A DNA stretch of 39,891 nt from Defluviitaleaceae bacterium (GTDB taxonomy: Bacteria; Bacillota; Clostridia; Lachnospirales; WRAX01). The notes below the pieces were generated by a model. That model did no database searches. It saw only the letters and a list, made by a program, of their open reading frames with translations, and was not told where the DNA came from. The stretch covers positions 1 to 39,891 of the forward strand of contig WQVI01000005.1 of NCBI GenBank assembly GCA_009781625.1, read 5' to 3'. Position numbers and translations under genes: made by a program. This document shows positions 8,210-14,641 of this stretch, piece by piece (the stretch's first letter is position 1; each line of letters starts with the position of its first letter).

Positions 8210-9109
8210 ATGTTGCTAAAATTAATGAAAAACGATTTTATGTACAGCACGAAGCTATTTTTCCAATTGGGCGCAATTGCCATTGCCATAGCTTCCTTAA
8301 TAGTCATCCAAGCTTCTGTGAATTATCAACGAATTATGATGCAGCATTATCAGCCTGCGGGGATGTTTGACATAGCTTTCTTGTTGACATTGCTGCTGAT
8401 ACCTGTTGGCATGGCTGCCATCATCCTCATCGGACAATTTTACCGCAAAAGCATGTTTGGCCGCGTTGGCCACTTTACAATGACCACACCCATCAGCCGA
8501 AACGCACTGCTAACATCCAAAATAGCCGTGTCGTTTGTATGGTTTATCTATACTATCGCCGTGGCATTTATCACGGTAACCATCCTTGAGCATGTGCTAC
8601 CATTTAGACCTTTTGATTTAAGCCAAGGAATTCACGGAATGTTTATCACACAAACAATAGTTATGGGCGTATATTTCGTTCCCGTAGGCTTTGCTGTCAT
8701 CGCCCTGCTGTTTTTCTGCATCACATTGTCACATTCAATTTTTGCCGGCAAACGCGTCAATGGCTTTTTGGCGGGCTTCACTGGCTTATTGTATGGCGGG
8801 CTGTACGCTTGGCTGGCAAGCATACTGCTGGGAAGATCTAGGGCGGATATAGAAATTGTAATACCCAGTGCCGACGGAAGATTTACTTTGGGCAGATACA
8901 CAAATGTTGATGCGCCGCTAACGGGCCTACAATATGGCCGCATTGTCATCAGGGAAGCATCTTGGGAATTGCAGAATAATATGCTCGTAAATTTTCAACC
9001 TAATGAAGTATTTATCGATATCTTTTTCATCGCCTTCACCCTTGCCGCCGCTGCCATCGCCATCGCCGGCACACGCCATCTCCTAAAAAAGAGGGTATCT
9101 ATTTCGTAG
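8210..9109 (+). CDS. ABC-2 type permease paralogue 3 of 3
   Basis: A 299-residue membrane protein with the same blocks as the two preceding genes: MLLKLMKNDFMYSTKLFF, FYRKSMFGRVGHFTMTTPISR, VNGFLAGFTGLLYGGLYAW and LTGLQYGRIVIRE. TAGGAGGTAAACAAA precedes the ATG. The last 11 bases overlap the end of the convergent methyltransferase gene on the other strand, leaving no room for a terminator between them. Confidence 0.85.
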   Translation: MLLKLMKNDFMYSTKLFFQLGAIAIAIASLIVIQASVNYQRIMMQHYQPAGMFDIAFLLTLLLIPVGMAAIILIGQFYRKSMFGRVGHFTMTTPISRNALLTSKIAVSFVWFIYTIAVAFITVTILEHVLPFRPFDLSQGIHGMFITQTIVMGVYFVPVGFAVIALLFFCITLSHSIFAGKRVNGFLAGFTGLLYGGLYAWLASILLGRSRADIEIVIPSADGRFTLGRYTNVDAPLTGLQYGRIVIREASWELQNNMLVNFQPNEVFIDIFFIAFTLAAAAIAIAGTRHLLKKRVSIS

Positions 9110-9839
9110 ATATGCACTTTGCAACAAAAAATATACGCTTTGCATCAGGCTTTGGGGCCTCGAAAGAAAGCTCGCCATATTCCGCCAAAAATTCCAAATT
9201 TGCGTGGGATAGGGCGGCTTTTATTTCGCTGGTACTATAGGCCCTTTGGAAGTGAACCTCTTCAAAGCGGCAATAATGCCTGCCATCACGTTTTGCAAAA
9301 AACGTGATGGCATATTCGTTTAACCTCTCGTCGACATCGTAAAAATTATCCCAAATATAGGCGGCATCATCATCCGCGTGGGCAAAGGCGTTGTCCGCCA
9401 AAATATTTTCGTATTTATATTCCGTATTAATATCAAAAATGAATAATCCGCCGGGATTTAGATAGTTTTCAACATGACGGAAAACTGCCTCAAGGTCGGT
9501 GGGGTCTGCAAGGTAATTTATACTGTCGCAGGCGCAAATTATGGCATCCACCGTGCCATAAAGCTCAAAATTGCGCATATCTTGCTGTAAAAATAGTATG
9601 CCGGCATCCTTTTGCCGCGCTACGGACAACATTTCCGCGGAAATATCCACCCCAATCATATCATAACCCTTTTTGGCTAAAATGCGGGTAAGGCTGCCTG
9701 TGCCGCAAGCCAAATCCAGCACCAGTTTGGGCGCGGCACCTTGTGCCTCCCAAATTTCTTCTATGTACCGCGCCCAATCCTCATAGGGCGCGTCAATAAA
9801 TTTGTCATAAATCTGTGCAAAGCTGCCATAAATTTCCAT
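9099..9839 (-). CDS. Class I SAM-dependent methyltransferase
   Basis: A 246-residue cytosolic methyltransferase. Motif I (SAM binding) is VLDLACGTGSL at residues 40-50, followed by GVDISAEML, QQDMRNFEL and DAIICACDSINYL, the usual order of a Rossmann-fold enzyme. The N-terminus MEIYGSFAQIYDKFID matches the YqeM-like/ubiE-type group often found in Firmicutes. The substrate is not predictable. The ATG lies two bases from the stop of the spore-protein gene, with GAGAGGAA inside that gene as ribosome binding site, so the two are likely co-transcribed. Confidence 0.88.
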   Translation of the reverse strand: MEIYGSFAQIYDKFIDAPYEDWARYIEEIWEAQGAAPKLVLDLACGTGSLTRILAKKGYDMIGVDISAEMLSVARQKDAGILFLQQDMRNFELYGTVDAIICACDSINYLADPTDLEAVFRHVENYLNPGGLFIFDINTEYKYENILADNAFAHADDDAAYIWDNFYDVDERLNEYAITFFAKRDGRHYCRFEEVHFQRAYSTSEIKAALSHANLEFLAEYGELSFEAPKPDAKRIFFVAKCISTK

Positions 9840-9841
9840 GT

Positions 9842-10006
9842 CTATTCCTCTCTGTTTCGCGTAAGGTCTTTACGCTTTTTTGCCAAAAGGCCGCCTATCT
9901 TGCCACTTTCTCTGGCTGTAAGAGATTTCCATCCCCCTTGCTCTATTTTGTCCGCAAGGCCCAATTCTGCTGCAATTTCGTATTTCATCGCATTATTATC
10001 TTTCAT
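9842..10006 (-). CDS. Small acid-soluble spore protein, alpha/beta-like (54 aa)
   Basis: A short gene read from an ATG at 10006 with GGAGG eight bases upstream. The 54 residues contain MKYEIAAELGLADKIEQGGW followed by SLTARESGKIGGLLAKKRK. This matches the two conserved blocks of alpha/beta SASPs: the KxExAxELG helix, and the LTAR-x-x-G-x-[IV]-GG block that binds DNA in spores. It is a shortened clostridial variant. Presence of the gene supports a spore-forming host. It is followed immediately by the methyltransferase gene. Confidence 0.75.
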   Translation of the reverse strand: MKDNNAMKYEIAAELGLADKIEQGGWKSLTARESGKIGGLLAKKRKDLTRNREE

Positions 10007-10081
10007 GGTATACCTCCGTATTTAAAATGTCAATACAAAAATTTTGCCCCAATTTTGTAAATTTACGCCTGCAAACTTTCA

Positions 10082-10110
10082 TTGACAATGGACGGTGATA
10101 GGTATAAAAT
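10082..10110 (+). promoter_or_regulatory. Promoter of asd-dapA
   Basis: TTGACA at 10082-10087 is followed after 15-17 bases by TATAAAAT (10103-10110). The asd TTG start is about 45 bases downstream. Confidence 0.7.
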
Positions 10111-10152
10111 AGAAATATAGCAAACGATACCTTCAAAGGGGGTGCCAAAAAT

Positions 10153-11130
10153 TTGAAAAAAGTTAACTTGGCCATCGTAGGTGCCACGGGTATGGTCGGC
10201 ACGAAATTTGTCGAGATATTGCAGCAGCGCAACTTCCCCGTGGAAAATATTTACTTCTTTTCTTCGGGCCGCTCTGCGGGTACCGAAATAGAATTTTGCG
10301 GCAAAAAATACTTAACGGAAGAACTTACGGAAAAATCTTTTGATAAGCCTATCGACATCGCCCTGTTTTCTGCCGGTGGTGCTATTTCAGGTCATTACGC
10401 CCCAATTTTAGCTGCCCGGGGTGGCATAGCCATCGACAATTCCTCGCGCTTTCGCATGGATCCTAATGTGCCCCTTGTTGTGCCCGAGGTAAACCCCGAG
10501 GCTGCGGCTGCCCATAAAGGCATCATCGCAAATCCCAATTGTTCTACAATACAGGCGGTTGTAGCTTTGGCACCGCTGCACAAAGCTTTCGGCATCACCC
10601 GCATAATTTACAATACATACCAGGCAGTTTCGGGTGCCGGAATGGCAGGTGTAACAGATTTGCAAGGCGGCCTGGCGGGCGAGGCACCCAAGAAATTTCC
10701 GCATCCAATTACGGATAATGTCATCCCACAGGTGGATGTCTTTACAGAAAATGGGTATACCGGCGAAGAAATGAAAATGATAAACGAAACCCGCAAAATC
10801 TTTGAAGCACCCCAGCTTAAAATCACCGCAACATGCGTGCGGGTGCCTGTTTTCAACGGCCATAGCGAAAGCATAAATGTTGAATTTGAAAATATATTTG
10901 AGATAGGGGAGATTGAAAAAATTCTGGAAAAGGCACCGGGAGTTGTGCTGCAAAAAAACGAGTCATACCCAATGGCAATTACTGCCAACGACACTGATGA
11001 CGTCTACGTTGGCCGTATAAGGCGCGATGAGGGCGCAAACGCTATAAATATGTGGGTTGTGGCGGACAATTTACGCAAAGGTGCGGCTACAAACGCGGTG
11101 CAAATTGCAGAACTGCTTTTAACACCATAA
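10153..11130 (+). CDS. asd: Aspartate-semialdehyde dehydrogenase
   Basis: A 325-residue enzyme that reduces aspartyl phosphate to aspartate semialdehyde with NADPH, the branch point to lysine, diaminopimelate, threonine and methionine. NADP binding is seen in LAIVGATGMVGTKF at the N-terminus. The catalytic cysteine is C130 in NPNCST, and the C-terminal dimerisation/active-site region carries TCVRVPVFNGHSE. The start is TTG at 10153, supported by AAAGGGGGTG upstream and the standard N-terminus KKVNLAIVG. dapA follows after 21 bases, so the pair feeds diaminopimelate and, in spore formers, dipicolinate. Confidence 0.96.
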   Translation: MKKVNLAIVGATGMVGTKFVEILQQRNFPVENIYFFSSGRSAGTEIEFCGKKYLTEELTEKSFDKPIDIALFSAGGAISGHYAPILAARGGIAIDNSSRFRMDPNVPLVVPEVNPEAAAAHKGIIANPNCSTIQAVVALAPLHKAFGITRIIYNTYQAVSGAGMAGVTDLQGGLAGEAPKKFPHPITDNVIPQVDVFTENGYTGEEMKMINETRKIFEAPQLKITATCVRVPVFNGHSESINVEFENIFEIGEIEKILEKAPGVVLQKNESYPMAITANDTDDVYVGRIRRDEGANAINMWVVADNLRKGAATNAVQIAELLLTP

Positions 11131-11151
11131 TTTCATCAAGGGGGAAAGACT

Positions 11152-12033
11152 ATGCCTATTTTTACAGGGGTTGGCACGGCTATCATCACGCCGTTTAACG
11201 AGAAAAATGAAGTTGACTGGAATGTGTATTCAGATTTAATAGAATTTCAAATTGCAAACGGTGCAGACGCCATTATCGTCTGTGGCACCACCGGCGAGGC
11301 AGCTACGTTGACATATGACGAACGTGCCGAATCTGTGCGCTTTGTTGTGCAGCAGGTGGCGGGCCGCGTGCCTGTTATATCAGGCGGCGGCAGCAATTCT
11401 ACGGAAAACAGCATACGCCTGTGTTTGGACGGCCAAAATGTAGGGGCCGATGGGCTTTTGTGCGTAACGCCATATTACAACAAAACCACGCAAAAGGGCC
11501 TTGTGCGCCACTTTACCGCCATTGCCAACGCTGTGGATTTGCCCATAATCCTTTACAATGTGCCCGGCCGCACAGGCCTTAACATGGAAGCCGAAACAGT
11601 GTATGAGCTATCCAAAGTGAAAAACATCGTGGGCATAAAGGAAGCCAGCCACGATTTGGGGCAAGTAACAAAAATTGCATCCCTTTGCGGCGACAACTTC
11701 GACCTTTACGCAGGCAATGACAATGAGGTGCTAATGGTGATGACGTTGGGCGGCAAAGGCTGCATTTCAACCTCGGGCAATGTCATCCCGCAAAACCTGC
11801 ACAATTTGGTTGTGAAATTTTTGGATGGGGATATTGCGGCGGCGCGCAAGCTTCAGCTGGACGCCATACCCCTCATCGAAGCTATGTTTTGCGAAGTTAA
11901 TCCTATGCCGGTGAAATACGCCCTAAACCTTATGGGCTACGCCGTCGGCATATGCAGGCTTCCCCTGACAACCCTTGAGGAAGAAAGCGTTGAAAAAATA
12001 AAGAGAGCAATGGTAAATTATGGTCTTATCTAG
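11152..12033 (+). CDS. dapA: 4-hydroxy-tetrahydrodipicolinate synthase
   Basis: A 293-residue TIM-barrel lyase that condenses pyruvate with aspartate semialdehyde, the first committed step of lysine/diaminopimelate synthesis. The Schiff-base lysine is K163 in GIKEAS and the catalytic tyrosine is Y135 in YNVPGRT; the CGTTGEAATL motif binds the substrate carboxylate. The length is normal. A GGGGGAAAG ribosome binding site precedes the ATG. It lies directly after asd and overlaps the next, unknown gene by 14 bases. Confidence 0.97.
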   Translation: MPIFTGVGTAIITPFNEKNEVDWNVYSDLIEFQIANGADAIIVCGTTGEAATLTYDERAESVRFVVQQVAGRVPVISGGGSNSTENSIRLCLDGQNVGADGLLCVTPYYNKTTQKGLVRHFTAIANAVDLPIILYNVPGRTGLNMEAETVYELSKVKNIVGIKEASHDLGQVTKIASLCGDNFDLYAGNDNEVLMVMTLGGKGCISTSGNVIPQNLHNLVVKFLDGDIAAARKLQLDAIPLIEAMFCEVNPMPVKYALNLMGYAVGICRLPLTTLEEESVEKIKRAMVNYGLI

Positions 12034-12487
12034 CGTTAATTATCCAAATATATTGTTGTTTATACAACGAGATGAAGCCATAACGGCTGAGGATATTGAC
12101 GGCTTAATTATAGAAATTAATAAAAATAGAGATGTAATCAAAAATCTCTTGATGGCGAAAAATAAGCTTATGCGGGATATTGACGGCATGATGCGCCAAA
12201 GGGCGAAAGGGTGCTATCTGTTTTCGCCCTGTCAAATATTGGACTATAGAGAATTTTCAGAATTTTATGACGCTGAAATTGTTGTTCTATCCTCATATAT
12301 GTCGCGCCTTACGGAAAAAATGGGTCAAAGCCGTCTTAGGCAAGAGATTTTAAAGCCATGGACAGAGCTTGCTGCCATCCATAAAAGGCTTATGAATATT
12401 ATCACCCTGCAAGAAAGGGCCATCGCCGTGCTGCAAGGCATGGTGAGGATGGCAGGGCAGACGATAAATACGCTTATATCTAAATAA
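12020..12487 (+). CDS. Hypothetical helical protein, translationally coupled to dapA
   Basis: A 155-residue soluble protein that I do not recognise. It is mostly charged and helical, with a likely long coiled-coil-like stretch (residues 20-60: IDGLIIEINKNRDVIKNL, then KNKLMRDIDG) and a second helical half around STRLTEKM-like and ITLQERAIAVLQG segments. Its ATG at 12020 lies inside the end of dapA (14-base overlap), so it is translated from the same message, and a terminator follows at once. The size and shape recall flagellar-export-chaperone (FlgN/FliT) or other small helical partners, but no motif proves this. Confidence 0.65.
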   Translation: MVLSSVNYPNILLFIQRDEAITAEDIDGLIIEINKNRDVIKNLLMAKNKLMRDIDGMMRQRAKGCYLFSPCQILDYREFSEFYDAEIVVLSSYMSRLTEKMGQSRLRQEILKPWTELAAIHKRLMNIITLQERAIAVLQGMVRMAGQTINTLISK

Positions 12488-12490
12488 ATA

Positions 12491-12518
12491 AAAGGGCCTC
12501 CGGATGAGGCCCTTTGTC
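12491..12518. terminator. Bidirectional terminator between the dapA operon and the MarR gene
   Basis: A perfect ten-pair stem AAAGGGCCTC / GAGGCCCTTT with a five-base loop. It carries A-rich sequence on the left and T-rich sequence on the right, so it can stop transcripts from both convergent operons. Confidence 0.85.
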
Positions 12519-12985
12519 TATTCTAATTTTTCGCGGATATGCAGCACCAACCTGGCAAGCACTTGTCTCTCCTCAATTGATAAATCACCCAAAACCTGGG
12601 CCATATAGCTTTCGGCTATTGGCGCCAAGCAGGCATACAGCATTTGGCCCTCGTCACTTAAAAACACATTGCGGCTACGGGCATCTTCGCCTTTTTGGCG
12701 ATAAATAAGGCCTTTGCTTTCCATCCCCTTTAATATGCGCGCCAAATTAGACTCGTTTTTGCAACAAATTTGCGCTATGTGTTTCTGAGAAATCCCTTTT
12801 TTTCCCATAAGCGCGCCCATAACAACAAATTGGTCTATTGTCGCGTCAAAGCCCTCTTTTTGAAACAATGCTGTCAAATTTTGTTTGGCTTGAAACGCCG
12901 TGTTAACAAACAAAAAGCCCAGCGAAGAATGTAAATCAAATCGTTCTATGGGGAATCCCTCTTTCTTCCCAGTGCTGCAACACAC
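12518..12985 (-). CDS. MarR family transcriptional regulator (start uncertain)
   Basis: A winged helix-turn-helix regulator of the MarR family. The core runs from ERFDLHSSLGFLFVNTAFQ through FVVMGALMGKKGISQKHIAQ (recognition region), ESNLARILKGMESKGLIYRQ and the wing KGEDARSRNVFLSDEGQ. No ATG is available. GTG at 12985 has GCGAGG nine bases upstream and is used here. An alternative is an AUA codon at 12949 with AGAGGG well placed before it, which would give the typical MarR start xERFD. The gene overlaps the end of the flavodoxin-type gene, so the two are translated from one message. The large palindrome upstream is its likely operator. Confidence 0.85.
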   Translation of the reverse strand: MCCSTGKKEGFPIERFDLHSSLGFLFVNTAFQAKQNLTALFQKEGFDATIDQFVVMGALMGKKGISQKHIAQICCKNESNLARILKGMESKGLIYRQKGEDARSRNVFLSDEGQMLYACLAPIAESYMAQVLGDLSIEERQVLARLVLHIREKLE

Positions 12986-13604
12986 CTTGATACGCCTCGC
13001 CCTTTTTGCGGACAAAAGGCTTTATACCAAAGTTTAACACAAAAAAGTTGATAATTCCACATAAAAATGACGACTTGTTGTTTTTTATTGAGCTATGCAA
13101 CCTAGCGGCCTTGCTGGCTATTTGCGGTCCTGCCTTTGGATTCGAGCCAAAGGGCGTCTTGATAATCAACTTATCCACAGTCTTTGCGCCTGAGAAAACA
13201 AAAAGTGATTTCAAAGTTTTGTAAGCAAGACTGCCGCCGTAATTTTCATAAGTGACAACGCCGATGGTGTGCTTGCCTTTTAGCAGCTGCTCGAATACAA
13301 AATGGCCTCTGTCGATAAACGCTTTAAGCTGACCCGATACATCGCTTACATAACAGGGCGTGCCGATGATAAGCCCGTCTGCCTCTGATATGGTTTTCGA
13401 CAGCATCTTGGCGTCATCATCCAAAAAGCACTGGCCCGTTTTGTAGCAGCCACAGCAACCCTTGCAAAAAGTCATCTCCAGATCAGACAAATGAAACATA
13501 GTCGCGTCTGCACCTTTGCTCGCTAATTGACCCGCAAATTCATTCAACACCTTAGCCGTGGCCCCATTTTTCCTAGGGCTACCATTAATTATCACTATCT
13601 TCAA
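12936..13604 (-). CDS. Flavodoxin-fold NAD(P)H-dependent FMN oxidoreductase
   Basis: A 222-residue flavoprotein of the NADPH-dependent FMN reductase/multimeric flavodoxin WrbA-like group. The FMN phosphate loop is INGSPRKNGATAK at residues 6-18. A cysteine-rich CKGCCGCYKTGQC segment follows near residue 47, the position where iron-sulfur flavoproteins hold their cluster cysteines, then DGLIIGTPCYVSDVSGQLKA. The start is TTG at 13604 with AGGGGGAA upstream. It is first in an operon with the MarR gene, which suggests an induced redox or detoxification function. The substrate is unknown. Confidence 0.85.
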   Translation of the reverse strand: MKIVIINGSPRKNGATAKVLNEFAGQLASKGADATMFHLSDLEMTFCKGCCGCYKTGQCFLDDDAKMLSKTISEADGLIIGTPCYVSDVSGQLKAFIDRGHFVFEQLLKGKHTIGVVTYENYGGSLAYKTLKSLFVFSGAKTVDKLIIKTPFGSNPKAGPQIASKAARLHSSIKNNKSSFLCGIINFFVLNFGIKPFVRKKGEAYQGVLQHWEERGIPHRTI

Positions 13605-13610
13605 AATAAT

Positions 13611-13666
13611 TCCCCCTATAATATACTTGATATATCAAGTATATTATAGGGGGACAACTTTGTCAA
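13611..13666 (-). promoter_or_regulatory. Promoter with 44-bp perfect palindrome, MarR operator
   Basis: Bases 13611-13654 form a perfect palindrome centred on TTGATATATCAA (13627-13638). On the minus strand TTGACA (13666-13661) and TATACT (13643-13638) are 17 bases apart, so the -10 sits within the palindrome. A second TTGATATATCAA core stands at 13676-13687, just upstream. Two identical cores at a promoter for a MarR operon strongly suggest autorepression. The palindrome also reaches the ribosome binding site. Confidence 0.8.
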
Positions 13667-13687
13667 GAAAAATATTTGATATATCAA

Positions 13688-14338
13688 TTAAATTATCCCT
13701 TGCAGGATAAGCACCCACAAAACGCAGGTGGCAATGATAAATAAGGCGGATATGGCGGCGATGACCCAATTGACTTTTCCGGATTTGCTATCGCTTTCTC
13801 TAGGCAACATGCGGGACGATTGCAGTGCGGCCCTCACGGGCTTATACAGCAGCAGGGTGAAAGCGGCGTTAAGGATGTTGCTGATGAGGTTAAAAGGCAA
13901 AAAGGCCGGTATCATCAGCGCAACAACTTGTTCGCGGGGCACATTCATAAAAACCGGGGTGATGATGTAATTCCACATCATCATCACGGCTGTGGCAAAG
14001 ATGGTGGCCACGGTTAGGCCTATCACCGCGCCCTTGATGGTGCGGTTTTTTTTGTAAATTAAGGCCGCGGTGCAGCAAAAGGCGGTGCTTGCTATTATGT
14101 TCATTAACATGCCAATGGGGCCTGTTTGGCTAACGGTAAACATCTGCGTGACGGAAACCACCAACGCAACGATAAAAGCCGCAAAAGGGCCATAAATTAG
14201 CCCGGCAATTGCGATGATAACGTCCTTGGGGTCGTACCGCAGAAACAGCACCACGGGCACACGGACAAATGCCGCAAGGGCAAAGGCCATTGCGCTCATC
14301 ATGGCAAGGGTGGTTAGTTTTCTTGTGTCAATTTGCAT
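13688..14338 (-). CDS. ribU: ECF transporter S component, RibU-like riboflavin/FMN uptake
   Basis: A 216-residue membrane protein of the ECF S-component family with about six membrane segments. It contains LAMMSAMAFALAAF near the start, the AxxxA-type helix expected to contact the EcfT subunit, and YDPKDVIIAIAGLIYGPFAA in the second segment, as in RibU proteins. The start at 14338 has AAAAAGGAG upstream; the open frame extends further but into the riboswitch terminator. The FMN riboswitch in its leader supports riboflavin or a precursor as substrate. No EcfA/EcfT genes are in the window, so it must use a shared module encoded elsewhere. Confidence 0.88.
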   Translation of the reverse strand: MQIDTRKLTTLAMMSAMAFALAAFVRVPVVLFLRYDPKDVIIAIAGLIYGPFAAFIVALVVSVTQMFTVSQTGPIGMLMNIIASTAFCCTAALIYKKNRTIKGAVIGLTVATIFATAVMMMWNYIITPVFMNVPREQVVALMIPAFLPFNLISNILNAAFTLLLYKPVRAALQSSRMLPRESDSKSGKVNWVIAAISALFIIATCVLWVLILQGII

Positions 14339-14370
14339 GGCAATCTCTCCTTTTTGCAATGGTTTTTTGC

Positions 14371-14392
14371 AATAAAAAAGCCCAATATGGGC
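14371..14392 (-). terminator. Riboswitch-controlled terminator in the ribU leader
   Basis: On the minus strand the hairpin GCCCA/TGGGC with a three-base loop is followed by TTTTTTATT. It lies between the FMN aptamer and the ribU ribosome binding site, the place of an expression platform. A competing stem (AAAAGTAT with ATACTTTT, 14400-14426) lies next to it. Confidence 0.75.
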
Positions 14393-14428
14393 GGGAAAAG
14401 GAAAAGTATGCCAAAGCAATACTTTTCA

Positions 14429-14553
14429 GCTTCTTCCATCCAGACTTTGCAGATTTTCTCTGCATTACTGTCGGTCTTGGAATTTCACCAAGTCATACCT
14501 AATATAGGCTCGCGGACTATACCGCCGGTCGGGAATTTAACCCTGCCCTGAAG
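14429..14553 (-). promoter_or_regulatory. FMN riboswitch (RFN element)
   Basis: The minus strand carries the conserved RFN blocks in order: CTTCAGGGCAGGG, AAATTCCCGACCGGCGGTA, CCGCGAGCC, GGTGAAATTCCAAGACCGAC and the closing TCTGGATGGAAGAAG. The first and last blocks pair to close the P1 helix. FMN binding should favour the downstream terminator and turn ribU off. Confidence 0.96.
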
Positions 14554-14573
14554 CTTTGTATGTAATTATCACC

Positions 14574-14602
14574 ATTATACCAATTGTTTCATCACTTGTC
14601 AA
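14574..14602 (-). promoter_or_regulatory. Promoter of the FMN riboswitch-ribU transcript
   Basis: On the minus strand, consensus TTGACA (14602-14597) and TATAAT (14579-14574) are spaced 17 bases apart. The -35 uses the same bases as the divergent recJ promoter. Confidence 0.85.
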
Positions 14603-14624
14603 GAATCATTTTTTCTGCTACAAT
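14596..14624 (+). promoter_or_regulatory. Promoter of recJ
   Basis: TTGTCA (14596-14601) and TACAAT (14619-14624) are spaced 17 bases apart. The recJ ATG is 18 bases after the -10, so the leader is very short. Confidence 0.65.
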
Positions 14625-14641
14625 ATTCGAGGAGGTGTGAC

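Noticed and set aside
9099..9839. Methyltransferase as part of a restriction-modification or defence system
   Set aside because: Motifs are those of a small-molecule/protein type enzyme (no DNA methylase DPPY/NPPY motif), and no nuclease lies nearby.
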